Shown one piece after another: positions 1-11,180 of a stretch of DNA of 64,000 bases. The notes under the pieces were generated by a model. It saw only the letters and a program-made list of their open reading frames with translations. It was not told the DNA's origin and did not search any database. The position numbers were made by a program, and so were the translations under genes. How positions within the stretch are numbered: position 1 is the stretch's first letter; each line of letters opens with the position of its first letter. Source of the DNA: Megaustenia siamemsis (Eukaryota; Mollusca; Gastropoda; Stylommatophora; Ariophantidae). The stretch is taken from assembly GCA_032433765.1 (NCBI GenBank), contig JAVIAB010000073.1:59259065-59323064 (forward strand), given 5' to 3'.

Positions 1-400
1 TATTTTCATAATCCAACTCCGATTTCCTGTTGTATTCTTTTGCGAACTTTTTCACTCGTGATACGATCTAAGTAAGAGATGCTCAAAGCCTTTCAAAAGC
101 ATCTCATCTCATAGCATGTATTTTATTCTAGAGCTATGTAGCTCTAGTTTAAGAGTCCATGTTTCGCAATCGTTTAGAAAAAAACTGATATAACAAGAGA
201 CATCATCATGATTTTAGAGCAATCGAGTGGTGTTCTTTTATTTTCAAATCAGTTTTAGCCTTGAAAAGGATGTTGTTGTTCTGTGCTATTTTAACCCATA
301 TTTCAGACTTCGAGCCTTCATCGCTGACAATTGATCCTAAATATTTAAATTTATCAGCTGTTTATAGCCCCTGTCCTTTTATTTTTATCTTTGCAACTAT
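1..400 (-). mobile_element. LINE remnant, RT thumb/C-terminal region (LINE-E)
   Basis: Read on the minus strand, the segment gives DKFKYLGSIVSDEG followed, after stops, by CETWTL and a basic tail. This is the order seen after the catalytic YADD box in many non-LTR reverse transcriptases: a YLGS block, then a Y-x-C-E-T-W block. Several stops and frameshifts separate the blocks, so it is dead. It runs off the left edge of the window. The inner boundary near 400 is approximate. LINE assignment is firm; clade is not resolved. Confidence 0.7.
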
Positions 401-555
401 AAATAATGTTGGAACAATAGAAGATTTATTAAATTAATCATCAGAGTGAAATATCACCTATTTAAATGGAGCAATTACTTTCTTCTTCTCTTTTATTTGT
501 TTCTTAGTTAAAAGTTATAAACTGTTGTTTTCATATTGCGATGCAATCAGCCGTT

Positions 556-797
556 TTCAGCACACATCACACAGCACAATCACTCAGCACACATCACACA
601 GCACAATCACACAGCACACATCACACAGCACAATCACTCAGCACACATCACACAGCACAATCACACAGCACAATCACACATCACATTCACTCAGCACACA
701 TCACACAGCACAATCACACAGCACAATAACTCAGCACACATCACACAGCACAATCACACAGCACACATCACACAGCACAATCACACAGCACACATAT
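556..797. repeat. 27-bp minisatellite, about 9 units
   Basis: Units built on CAGCACACATCACACAGCAC recur every 27 bp (starts at 558, 585 and 612). The period is a multiple of three and the plus strand has no stop in the unit, so all three plus frames stay open and give histidine/serine/threonine-rich peptides. These are by-products of the repeat. Confidence 0.9.
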
Positions 798-1349
798 TTT
801 TAAAGAAACTATTATCCTCCCTACCTCCAACATTTGTTTTCCTTGATGTTCTTTTTGGTAAACAATGGTTGTTTGTATCAAGTTTTACTGTTATCATGTT
901 ATCAATAAATATTGTTATCATTCATTTACACTATATTTTTGTGTAAATAACCAAGTTTGACATAGACGCTTTTTGTAGTATATAAAAGGTTCGTTATTAA
1001 TTAATCTTTTTACAAATTAATAATGGGCAATATGACCCAGGGAGAATGTCAAAGGAGATGAGTGAAGAAGAGGAAGATGTAACCCGTCAAATTAGCTTTT
1101 CCACTCATTATTCCTTTTACCACGAAGTAAAAAAAAAAAAAAACTTCTCTGGCTCTTGCTTTGTTTTTTTGTCGTTTTGGCTTTTCAATTCCATTTGTTA
1201 GAGATGAAGGATTTGTGGCAGCAGTTGCTATCCGTGTTGTGTCCAGTCCGGAAAGTCAATAAATCCTTGTTTTGAACTTTTGTCTCCTTCGCCTGATACG
1301 GTTTTTTTTCCGTGTGGCTATCGAGACTCCCACGGGGAGGTTGAGAAAA
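798..1349. other. No gene seen
   Basis: AT-rich sequence with a poly(A) run near 1128-1143. No coding, RNA or repeat assignment could be supported. Confidence 0.5.
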
Positions 1350-1620
1350 TAATAGAGCCACTGTTACTCGTCACGCGTGGCGTAAGAGGCAACTAAGGAG
1401 GTTATTGCACAACATGCCCTTTTCTGGAATCCCCAGGAAAAAGGACAAAGAGGAGGAGCAAATATTCTTAGTGAAGACAGATGGAAACAGAGATGACGAT
1501 GACGGGGAAGACATGGAATGCTCTTAAAAAAATGGCAAGAAACAGAACGGCTTGGAAAATATTTGTTGAAGACCTATGCTCCACAGGGAGCTGAATGGTA
1601 GAAGAAGAGGAACAACTAAG
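1350..1620 (+). mobile_element. LINE C-terminal remnant
   Basis: The plus strand encodes WNPQEKGQRG near 1425 and, after frameshifts, TWNALKKMARNRTAWKIFVE followed by LCSTGS. A glycine/arginine-rich stretch, then a stretch ending in ARNRxxWKxxVxxLCS, is the usual extreme C-terminus of many AP-endonuclease LINEs. Only this piece survives, so it is a 5'-truncated, decayed copy. The edges are approximate. Confidence 0.65.
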
Positions 1621-1814
1621 GAGGTTTGGAATCTCCGTCATGTGTAGTCGAGTAGAATGTGCACGCAGCGACCTTCTCAACGGATTTTATCGATAAATTT
1701 CTGGAAATGCTGTGACAAGTGGTGGAGCGGATATGGGGAATTCAGGACTGCAATTGAACTGGGGCCACGGATAAAACAGAATGGAATAGAGTGGAATAGT
1801 TAGTGTTATAATTA

Positions 1815-2099
1815 AGTATTTACGTTAAAAAAAAGTAATGAGCCCCTTCACGACCTTGTGGCATCTAGGGAATTTGGTGTTAGTGGCTATAATGTTTGTA
1901 GACCGTCCGCACATGATTTTTGGGCTATGTGGTCGGTATTTCGCCCGTGCCGCTTCACCTTCCCAGAAAAAAAAAATCAGGTAACCATTTAAGGCTGGGT
2001 GAATCCGGAAGCCGTCGATCAGGATCGAATCCGACCTCTTGTCGTTTGTAGTCCAGTTCACTAACCACTGAGCTATGCAGCTCTCACTAGTATATACGT
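1815..2099 (-). mobile_element. SINE-1 copy, full length, with TSD
   Basis: Minus-strand tRNA-derived SINE of the commonest family in the window. The tRNA-like head lies at the right end (box A and box B degenerate here), the core GGTAACCATT...GGCTGGGTGA is in the middle, and a CACGACC...AAGG-type 3' end leads to an A-rich tail at the left. Flanking near-identical 11-mers AGTATTTACGT (1815-1825) and AGTATATACGT (2089-2099) are read as a TSD, giving an insert of 1826-2088. Immediately to the right is the 3' end of LINE-A. Confidence 0.85.
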
Positions 2100-2599
2100 C
2101 TTCTTCTTCTTTCCTTTCTCATGTGCCTTTCGGCGTCGAGGGGAGATATAATTTGTGGTCTTTTGCTCTTCTGTTCGCCTCTGCTGCTGTTATGTTTCCT
2201 AGCGCTTCTAATATTCCCTCCATCCATCTTTTTCGTGGTCGACCCTTGGGAGTGGTATTCTCACGTTTGTTGAAGGCTCGTTGTGTTGTGTTTTGATCTT
2301 TCTGCCTTGTCACGTGGCCAAACCATTTTATATGTTGTTTCTTTATATATTATATGGCGGGGGCTATTCCTAGCTTTTTTCTCAGTTCTTCATTTCTGAT
2401 CTTATCTCTCAGACTGTTTCCTGTCATTCGTCTAACACATTTCATCTCAGTAGAGGTTATTTATCTTATTGTTCTTGCATCTAGATTCCCTGGTCTGGCA
2501 TTGGTAGCACAATGTTGGGATGAAGATTGTCTTGTATAGTGCTCGTTTTGCCTCTAGAGTTATTTCCTTGTTGGACAATAGTGGTGATAACTGTTCATG

Positions 2600-3873
2600 A
2601 TTTGACAAGCTTTGTTGCATCTTGATTCTATCTCTGCTGTTTGTGAATTATCGTTTGTCACTAAATTTCCTTGGTATTTGAATTCCTCTACTTGTTTTAG
2701 TTGCCTGCCCTCTATAGTTAATGTTGGTGTTCTGTTTATTTTTGGCGATATTAATGACTTCTGTTTTGTTGATATTGATTTCCATGCTGTATTTTGTGCC
2801 TGTGCTATTGAGTTTATTTATGTGTTCTTGTAGGTCTTCTATATGTTCATGCATTAATGCCTGATCGTCTGCAAATAAAAGCTCATTGACCTTCTCTGTC
2901 TCTGATGGGCCGGCTAACTTGCATATATAGTCGATGTATGTTATAAACAGTAGGGGGATAGTACGCACCCCTGTCTTACACCATAGCAAACTTCGAAGTG
3001 GTCTGTGTACCCTGCTGGTGTTCTGACGCTGCAGCTGCTGTTGATGTAGAGACTTTTAATAAGGTTGGTTAGATATTGGCTTGCTCCATATGTTGTTAGT
3101 ATCTCCCACATTTGTTCTCTGTTTACTATGTGGAATGCTTTTTCCTGGTCAATGAAAGCTATTTATAAATTTGGATTGTGTTCTGTGGGTTTTTTTTTCT
3201 GCAAGTTGTTTTAATGTGAATAGTGCGTCAGTACATCCTCTGTATTTTCGGAACCCCATTTGAGAATCGCTTAACTGTTGTTCTATTATGGGTCTCAGCC
3301 TTTTTTTCGCGATCTTAGCGTATAGCTTTCATACATGGCTGAGAAGAGATATACCTCTATATTGATTGCAGTCTCTTTTACTACATCTCTTTTTCCATAA
3401 TGATATTGCCTGTTGCCAGTCTTCTGGGGCTTTTTGTTGGTGCCATGCTGCATTAAATATTCTGTGCAGCCATGTCACTCCTATTTCTTCTGCTGCTGCT
3501 ATTAATTCTATTGGTATGTTATCTATCCCCGATGCTTTATTTTTTTATGCATATTTGATTACTTCTTCGATTTCCTTTTTCATGATACTGGATTCAATAT
3601 TTGTGAGTTCTAGCGTGGTTTTTTTTGTCTTATTGGTAGTTGTTGTTATGTTAACAGGTCTTCAAAATATTCTTTCCATCTCTGTTGCATGTGTTGGTTA
3701 TTCGATATTGGCTGTCCTTCTTTGTCATTTATGAGCTCAGTAGGATCATGGTTTTCTTTTCTCGCTCTTGTGGCTTTTACTACTTTGTTGAAATCTCTTG
3801 TGGCTGTCTTGAAGTACCTGTTCATGTTTTGTCCGAATTTTGTCCAATTCTTTTGCTTAGCTTCTTTGATCAA
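2600..3873 (-). pseudogene. LINE-A reverse transcriptase domain, broken
   Basis: Minus-strand blocks in order: a linker with DFNKVVKATRARKENHDP and QRWKEYFEDLL (3646-3873); IIEQQLSDSQMGFRKYRGCT near 3240-3300, the usual start of RT homology; and LLFADDQALM, whose catalytic FADD codons are at 2864-2875. After it comes the palm end MEININKTEVI. The catalytic Asp pair is retained, but frameshifts and stops separate these blocks, so no full-length protein is possible. Confidence 0.8.
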
Positions 3874-4071
3874 AATTTTAACTCTTTTTCGAAATTTCTA
3901 TTTTGGAAAAGACTATTTTTCTTGGTTCGTATTCTCACTACAATTTTTAAACAGTTCTTCTTTTCTTTAATTGCTTCTCTGATTGTTTCGTTCACCAAGG
4001 GGTGCTCTTTTCCCTTATTTTGTCCTTAGCTTCGTTCCACAAACTGTTTTAGAGATATCGGTTACTGTTTC

Positions 4072-5029
4072 CTATAATTGTTTCCACTCTTCTCCTACTG
4101 TGCATACTTCGTTAGGGAGTTTCTTGAATTCCTCTGTTAGCTTTTCTTCTAGGGTTTTCATTGATTCTTGATCTTTTAATTGTTTTATTTGTATTATCTG
4201 TTCTTTTTGCTTCTTTTGTTTGTTTTCGTATATTCTCTTTATTTTTGGTTGTCTGAGTGTGATCACAACCATCTTGTGGTCCGTGTCATCTGTGATATTA
4301 GGGATTGATCTGCTGTCGATTACTCTTTTCTTGTTATGTTTTCTTGTTAGTATAAATCTATCTGGCTTCTGCATGTTGTGTCATTCCATTTGTATCTGGT
4401 GTACACTTGCGACTCTCTGTGTTTGGAAATGTGTTGGTGATAAATCAATCATTTTGATTACATATTTCCAGCAGTCTGCTTCCAATTTCGTTTATTTCAG
4501 CTATTTTATTGCCAAAGAGTCCCAGGATGATATCTCTGTTCTCACTGTTGCGATTCCCAAGCCTTCCATTAAAAATCTCCCATCATTAACATGTCGTCGC
4601 TTTCGTCAAGCTTGTTAATAATTTCATTCAATGTGTCATATAATTCTTCGCTGTCTCTTTCATTGTTGTTGCACTGTGCATAGATATACAAATCTATGGT
4701 TGTTTCTCGATCTTCTTCTAGTAGTCTGATTGTGAAAAGACTAAGACTGAAAAGATTTGAGAGTGGTATTTTATTTCTGGAATGTTTTTTGCCTGTTCTG
4801 GGTCGATGATAAAACCTACTCCGTGTGTTGCTCTTTCTGTGTTGTCGACTCCAGAGAATATTACAGCGTAGTTCATGTGTGTTTTCTTTATCTGTTTTCC
4901 TTTTACTCTGGTGTCCGCTAATCCTAGTATTTTAATTGTCGTTTTTGTCATTTCTTCTATAAGTTCAACTTCTTTATTTTTTATTCCGCATATATTGATC
5001 GTTGCTACTTTATATGTATCTATTTCCAT
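4072..5029 (-). pseudogene. LINE-A endonuclease domain, broken
   Basis: The N-terminal part starts with MEIDTYKVATINICGIKNKE, the beta-strand/Asn opening typical of LINE AP-endonucleases, and continues to ILGLADTRVKGK, which holds a D where the catalytic Glu of the usual E-T/W motif is expected. A degenerate MGDF box follows near 4590. The domain closes with TDDTDHKMVVITL near 4290, the family's S/T-D-H-x-x-V signature. The enzyme would nick target DNA to prime reverse transcription. Frame changes between these blocks and the E-to-D replacement make it inactive. Confidence 0.75.
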
Positions 5030-5190
5030 CTTCTAATGAATGTCTCTGAGCATAAAACATGTATCCCTTACCGACCTGCTGAGTCAGTTGTAAGTTAAAG
5101 GATTAACTTAAAAAAGAAACACGTTGGGGGTTAGCCCGGATGATGTTTCCCAAAGTGTTTGATCGCTAAGGTCTCACACGCGATCTTTTA

Positions 5191-5778
5191 CGTTCTAGCT
5201 ATACATCTTTAGCTGTTTACATTTTAAAAGTACTTATCTGATCTTATCCTCCTCCTTGAATAGAAAACTTTACACAACTTTTTAAAAATTATAATCCGTT
5301 GGAAATACGTTATTCAATCACTTTAATCACATAAACTACACTTCGAAAATAAAACAACCGCCATTTTGGTCTAGCTAAAGAGAGAGAATGTACGTACTGA
5401 CGAGAAATGTGTTGGAACAAAATCGTAAGAACAAAATACTGTGCAACACAATCGTCTAAATTAGCGAAATAATAAAAAGACGAAGAATGGTGTATGTCTA
5501 GCAACTGCACTGAGTTATGTTATGTTTTATGTTATGTTAAGATTATAATCATTGTCCTATGTGCACATCAATAGATGCTCCGATTTTCTCAGCAAGTTCA
5601 GCAGAACACCGCGACAATGTCACTTCTGTATTGGATAACAATTGCCTTCATTCGTTTACCATATCATTCAGTCCTGACAGTGTCGTTCAACCCTGTGTTT
5701 ACGCTTCATATCGATATATGGGTTGTTCGTTATCTAATTCTGTTCTTTGATGTTCATATTCTTTCACAATAAATGGCA
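5191..5778. other. No gene seen
   Basis: AT-rich, with only short open frames. Nothing recognisable on either strand. Confidence 0.5.
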
Positions 5779-6352
5779 ACATAATTCCTGAACTTAGACA
5801 CGCTGATGACACAGTCGTCATCTCAAACAGTGCAAAATGATTAAAGGAGTTAATTTAGTGTGTTAATAAAACAAATGAACAGGAAACCTCAATCTAAGCA
5901 CACAAACCAAGATAATCTGCATTGATAAAACAAAAAGTCAACCCAAAGTCATCATTAACTGTGAAGAACTTGAAATTGAAACCAACTATGATCTTCTGGA
6001 ATTTGTAACTAACTAACAATGGGGACTTCCAGGAGGAGATCAAGAGGAGATTAGCTACAGCAACAGAAATATTGAACTCCGTGAAGAACATGTGGCACAA
6101 TACCAGCAAGGCAGTGACATAACATTACTAAGGGCATGTGCTTTTCCATTTTGATAGCAACATATGGACGTGAATCATCGACATTCTCGCAAACAGCTAG
6201 AAGAAAATGGATTCATTCTAAACAAAAGGCTGCATCAAAATTCATAAGATACCTTGGATAATGAAAAAGAGCAATGAAGACATTAAAAGACTTAATGTTA
6301 ATAGCAAAAAACTGGTTTTAAACGCCACTTTATAGAAGAAATTAAAATATCA
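5779..6352 (+). mobile_element. LINE fragment, RT palm to thumb
   Basis: Plus-strand peptides in shifting frames read RHADDTVVISNSAK (the YADD box with Tyr replaced by His), then SQPKVIINCEELEIETNYD, then NNGDFQEEIKRRLATATEIL and a thumb block containing TYGRESSTFSQTARRKW. This is the standard order of LINE RT after motif C. Several frameshifts and stops are present. It abuts, tail to tail, a minus-strand LINE-C end at 6353. Confidence 0.75.
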
Positions 6353-6985
6353 TTATCATCATCATGTGCCATACCGGTTGGCGTAGACGATCTTGTCCTT
6401 CCACAGTCTTGTATCCACAGTACATCACATCAATTCTGTGTTAACTCTTTATCATGCCATGACACCAGTCTATCTAGTATCTTCAATCTTTGTCATCCGC
6501 AATCTCTCTTTCCTTCTATTTTACCGGTTGTAATCACTTAATAATAATAATCACTTTAAAAAAAGAAGTAAAGTACCCCCGTCACGCCAAATGGCGTATA
6601 GAGAATATGGTGTTAGTGGCCATACATTTTACCGACCTTCGGCACATGATTTCTGGGGTAATGTGAATAATCACTTAGGTATCCTAAATTTCCTCTTCTC
6701 ATGGTGTGGCCTAAAAATCTTGATTGTTTCTTTTTGGTGTGTGTTTTTTTTTTTAATGAGCTCCCTTTTAATGTTAACCTCTTTGAGAATTTCCTCATTG
6801 GTATTTTTAGCTGTCCAGGGAACTTTCAACATTCCTGTGAGAAAACCTCTCTTTGTGGTCTCTAATCGTCTTTATATTTGTTTGTTTACTGTCCATGATT
6901 CACTTCAATAGGGTTAGGGTTCAATAGAGCTGGCTCTATATAGCACCGATGAACTCTCTTTCTCACTTCTATTGATATAGACTTG
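6353..6985 (-). mobile_element. LINE-C 3' end, split by a SINE
   Basis: The minus strand carries LGHTMRRGNLGYL and, next to the (ATG)n tail at about 6353-6366, the 3' end that also closes the plus-strand copy at 19.0-19.5 kb (matching a stretch ending ACGCCAACCGG). It is 5' truncated. A SINE-1 insertion (6541-6667) splits it, which shows the LINE fragment is the older of the two. Confidence 0.75.
6531..6677 (-). mobile_element. SINE-1 copy, 5' truncated, with TSD
   Basis: Only the 3' half of SINE-1 is present (6570-6665 holds the region from the GGGGTAATGTG block to the tail), lacking the tRNA head. The TSD TAATCACTTA occurs at 6531-6540 and 6668-6677, so the insert is 6541-6667. The uninterrupted target, read across the TSD, matches the LINE-C sequence on both sides. 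Truncation with an intact TSD shows incomplete reverse transcription, not later deletion. Confidence 0.85.
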
Positions 6986-7037
6986 TAGAAAATATGGTCA
7001 CGTTAAAAATCACAGCGGAAACAGAATAATGACATGT

Positions 7038-7316
7038 ATGGTTCCAAATGGGGAGCCGGGATAGCTCAGTGGTTAGTGAACTGGTTTACAAAGGACAAGG
7101 GCTAGGGTTCGATCACAACCGACGGCTTCCGGATAACCCAGCCTTAAACAACGGGTACCTGATTTTTTGGGGAAAGTAAAGCGGCACGGGCGTAATACCG
7201 ACCACATTACCCCAAAAACCATGTGCTGAGGGTCTTTAAAATGTATGGTCACTAACACAATATCCCCAATACGCCACTTGGCGTGACGGGGGCTCTTTAC
7301 TTTTTTTATGGTTCCA
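7038..7316 (+). mobile_element. SINE-1 copy, full length, with perfect TSD
   Basis: Plus-strand SINE with box A TAGCTCAGTGG at about 7062 and box B GGTTCGATC near 7109, a core GGTACCTGATT, and the 3' module ending GGGGGCTCTTTAC plus poly(T). The TSD ATGGTTCCA is at 7038-7046 and 7308-7316. The box A/B spacing fits a Pol III internal promoter derived from a tRNA gene. Confidence 0.92.
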
Positions 7317-8522
7317 GATGACGAGACAGTGGCAGACAAAGAAGAATGTTTATGAAGACATCAAGGGATCTTGGACAGGACAAACATAAGACGTGAGAGA
7401 CAAAGATTCTTACAGACGAGCTGTGATGATGATGTTTATATTATTATTACAGTTCTTAGGTTTTGGTTGGAACACACGTGTGTGTGTGTGTATATAATGT
7501 TCTTTTTGTCACTTCTATAGTCCACTGATTAATTGATGTGTTTGCTCTTACGTTTTTATTTATTTTATTGAAATGTACACTTCTTCCTTTCTTCCACATC
7601 TTGTGATTGTACCATTTGAAAAGTGCTTGTCATGAATGTGATTGATGTTTTGAGCTAATATTTAGTTCCACTTAACTTTGATTGCAGTGGTGAGTTTTCG
7701 ACCAATGCATCATTTATACCTGGTCAAATATAAGCCAGTTCCGTTACACGAATATGTTCAGTTTATAAGTATACTTCCGTTTCTAAGATGGCGGATCTAG
7801 TCCACGTTCTCTCGATCGCTGCAGAAAGTGCATGCGGTGTTTGATTAATTTCGGTTCTCCATTGCACTCCTATGCGTTAAAGTTAAGATGATGATCTACT
7901 TATTACATCTGCACCGATAAAACGATGTCGTACGCCAGCAATATTCCATTTTCGACAAATCAAGTGTTGTGAATGTGACCTTCCATCGTCTAGGCTTGTT
8001 CTGCGCTTTACGTCACATTGGTGCTGTTCATGACCGTTGTTGGATTTGCTCGACGCAAGTTGTTTACATGTTACTCATTAATGCGAAATGCTTTGTCAGC
8101 CGTAGTTTTATCTCTTTAGGGAATTTGCACTGTGTTCTGTTCGTCGTAGGCTACATTCCCTAGAGTAATCAGGATTCTAAAGGGCGCGTCATTGCAGTGC
8201 GTCCGACATTGTTATGTGTGCTACGTCATCGTAATGGCTCATCGTATATTCCAGACCGGCAGCACGCTAATCTTACGGTCTGTTATTTGATGTGCTACGG
8301 GGATGGATAATCTGACGACTAACTGTGTGTTTATATGTTCGAAATTGAGTCAGCAACAATGGCCTAACATCATCAAGCGCTATACATTTTTAAAGAAATA
8401 TGACGATCATCACTTTCGGGGGGACGTGAACTTCCGGTATATGGTGGATAGGCGGCAGGAACCGATGCAGGCTATGCATGAAAAGTGTTCCTTGTTGCAG
8501 TTTCCTCATATTCCAAGTCCAT
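7317..8522. other. No gene seen
   Basis: Contains a short GT run near 7480 and short open frames only. A stretch at 7320-7430 ends in a GATGATGATG tail and could be a very old LINE 3' end, but the translation is too weak to call. Confidence 0.4.
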
Positions 8523-8865
8523 GGGGGACTAGTTGCTCTCGAGGCAAGACGCCGGCCTCAGGACAGAGAGGTTGTGGGTTCAAATCTCGGCTACACCAGT
8601 TGGGATTTTTATTTATGATTTCTCTCTGCGACAACCACCCCTGTCTCAGCAACGAGGCCCAGCTTGAAACGTTAGTTACTCATCGACGGAAAAAACATGA
8701 GTACCTCTGAAGTCGGAGTTATCTGTCTGTGCGGCGAGGACCGCTGTGCACACGGCTTCCAGGAAAAATGGATTAACACGCACAATGCAGTTCCTAGTCT
8801 CTAGGGACTTCGTCTGAGTTGAATGCTGGCGAACGCAACAACAGCAACAACAACAACAATATACA
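8523..8865 (+). mobile_element. SINE-2, second tRNA-derived SINE family
   Basis: A tRNA-like segment with a B box GGTTCAAATCT (8577-8587) and the flanking paired-looking GTTGTG...CTACACC is followed by about 250 bp of unrelated body and ends in a CAACAACAA-type tail (8838-8861). The body differs from SINE-1. A 135-residue open frame crossing this element is incidental. No TSD was found and the left edge is uncertain. Confidence 0.6.
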
Positions 8866-9587
8866 TATTTAGCTTACATGTGCACATTTATGTTGTCTCT
8901 GACAACCGAGGTGTTTGCATATGTTTGTTGAGTTTGTTGTGATCTGTTCTGCCTGTTTGTATTAACATATACCATGCTACATAAGAACAAAACGGCGTGT
9001 AATGTCAGGTACGCGTCTCGCCTCGCTGTTCACAATCAACAGGCGGGAGTATACTGGGTGATTTGGATCTTATCTGCAACGGAGTGGTTTGATAGATTTA
9101 TGGCGGCATTCACATGTAATTTACGATAGGCCATCCCTTTCAGCTGTGTGGTTTTTGCAAATTATTCATTCGGTCACATGTTTTACTTGATAGTTTGATG
9201 TATTTTCACTACTTTAAGTTGGACAAAGCACGTCCGGTCACAGGCTTCTGGATTCATAACAGCAACAACTGCATTAAATAAAACGTGAGAGAGAAAGACG
9301 TATTTTACGTGAAAATGATTAATAGAAACGACATGATCAACGCATACAGTTCGCTTCCCTTCCACACATGTTAATTCAGTTTAAACTAGAAAGACATAAG
9401 AATGTACTTGACTTTCGTGAGTTAAACATTTAGAGACAATGTTATATGAATGCAAAATATGGCCAGTGTTTTCCAAATAGTTAGTGGGTGTCCATTACAG
9501 ATCAGAATGTTAAATAATTTCATTATTCTTCGTTGACAGGTTATTGTTGCGTTTTCTGTTTTCATTTCGTTTTCAGTCCTTTAGAGA
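8866..9587. other. No gene seen
   Basis: Unique-looking AT-rich DNA with no assignable coding or repeat content. Confidence 0.5.
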
Positions 9588-10112
9588 TCAGGTGACTGAG
9601 ACAGGTAACGTGCCGTGCTCCAAACCTGGAAATTACGAGTTTGATTCTTGGTGTTTTTTTTTGCTGTGAGTGATGAAATCAAACTCAGACTCGAACAACT
9701 CGTTGTGACAGCTCTCAACAAGTCTCAAACACTTGGTTGTGACAACTCTTAACACGACTCAAACACTTGTTGTGACAACTCTTAACAAGTCTCAAACACC
9801 TAGTTGTGACAACTCTTAACAAGACTCAACACCTGGTTGTGACAACTCTTAACAAGTCTCAAACACCTGGTTGTGAGAACTCTTAGCAAGTCTCAAACAC
9901 CTAGTTGTGACAACTCTTAACAAGACTCAAACACCTGGTTGTGACAACTCTTAACAAGTCTCAAACACCTGGTTGTGACAACTCTTAACAAGTCTCAAAC
10001 ACCTAGTTGTGACAACTCTTAACAAGTCATTAAGACCTCGTTGTGACAGCACTCAACAAACAACCTTTATTCTTCGGTCCTGTAGGTCCCACCAGCTGTT
10101 TCCGGGAATGGG
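9588..10112 (+). mobile_element. SINE-3 copy expanded internally by a minisatellite
   Basis: The left part (9591-9700) aligns with the second copy of this family at 63.0 kb: a GGTGACTGAG start, a tRNA-like segment with a B-box-like GAGTTTGATTC, then GATGAAAT...AAACTCAGAC. The right part (10040-10112) aligns with the same copy's 3' half: GACAGCACT...ACCTTTATTCTTCGGTCCT and then GGGAATGGG. Between them is a 34-bp array whose units resemble the SINE sequence at the junction (CTCGTTGTGACAGCTCTCAA). The array therefore seems to have grown inside the SINE. Confidence 0.7.
9690..10045. repeat. 34-bp minisatellite inside SINE-3, about 10 units
   Basis: Units contain GGTTGTGACAACTCTTAACA followed by AGTCTCAAACACCT, period 34 bp. 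The units nearest the two SINE halves are the most SINE-like. Confidence 0.88.
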
Positions 10113-10130
10113 CTGAATGAAGATCGGCAC

Positions 10131-11180
10131 TTTTAAACACTAAAATTAACACTGCTACAAGGTTTGAAATATTAAAATTAACACTACTACAAGAGTTTGA
10201 AATATTAAAATTAACACTACTACAAGAGTTTGAAATATTAAAATTAACACTACTACAAGAGTTTTGAAATATTAAAATTAACACTACTACAAGAGTTTGA
10301 AATATTAAAATTAACACTACTACAAGAGTTTGAAATATTAAAATTAACACTACTACAAGAGTTTGAAATATTAAAATTAACACTACTACAAGAGTTTGAA
10401 ATATTAAAATTAACACTGCTACTACAACAAGAGTTTGAAATATTAAAATTAACACTGCTACTACAAGAGTTTGAAATATTAAAATTAACACTACTACAAG
10501 AGTTTGAAATATTAAAATTAACACTACTACAAGAGTTTGAAATATTAAAATTAACACTACTACAAGAGTTTGAAATATTAAAATTAACACCACTACAAGA
10601 GTTTGAAATATTAAAATTAACACTGCTACTACAAGAGATTTGAAAATATTAAAATTAACACTAATACAAGAGTTTGAAATATTAAATTAACACTACTACA
10701 AGAGTTTGAAATATTAAAATTAACACTGCTACTACAAGAGTTTGAAATATTAAAATTAACACTACTACAAGAGTTTGAAATATTAAAATTAACACTGCTA
10801 CAAGTGTGAAATATTAAAATTAACACTGCTACTACAAGAGTTTGAAATATTAAAATTAACACTGCTACAAGTGTGAAATATTAAAATTAACACTGCCACA
10901 AGAGTTTGAAATATCAAAATTAACACTGCTACAAGAGTTTGAAATATCAAAATTAACACTGCTACAAGAGTTTGAAATATCAAAATTAACACTGCTACAA
11001 GAGTTTGAAATATCAAAATTAACACTGCTACAAGAGTTTGAAATATTAAAAATTAACACTGCTACAAGAGTTTGAAATATTAAAATTAACACTGCTACAA
11101 GAGTTTGAAATATTAAAATTAACACTTCTACTAACAAGAGTTTGAAATATCAAAATTAACACTGCTACAAGAGTTTGAAA
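10131..11180. repeat. 33-bp minisatellite, about 31 units
   Basis: Units contain GAGTTTGAAATATTAAAATT followed by AACACT and a variable (CTA)n CAA block, period 33 bp. A run at about 10890-11040 carries a shared T-to-C change (ATATCAAAATT), indicating block amplification. Open minus-strand frames (up to 197 residues, LILIFQTLVVV repeats) come only from the period being divisible by three. Confidence 0.92.

Larger units (their letters stand above)
2100..5190 (-). mobile_element. LINE-A, long decayed non-LTR retrotransposon
   Basis: Minus-strand element with, in order, an AP-type endonuclease (5029 to about 4070), a linker, a reverse transcriptase with an intact FADD box, and a C-terminal GRPRKRWMEGI block (2119-2313). 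The 3' end is a short (GAA)n-like tail at about 2100-2117. Many stops and frameshifts break the single expected ORF. Its length suggests a nearly full-length insertion; the 5' boundary near 5190 is a guess because no TSD was found. The clade (RTE-like, Jockey-like or other) cannot be settled without a tree. Confidence 0.8.

Noticed and set aside
5779..6985. Twin-priming inversion joining the plus LINE fragment and the minus LINE-C end
   Set aside because: The ATG-repeat tail lies in the middle, not at the outer end, so two separate insertions explain it better.
8303..8710. 135-residue plus frame
   Set aside because: Its second half runs through the tRNA-like head of SINE-2; first half unrecognised, no splice support.
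10030..11137. Minus-strand LILIFQTLVVV repeat frames resembling membrane segments
   Set aside because: A 33-bp array; hydrophobicity follows from AT-rich units.
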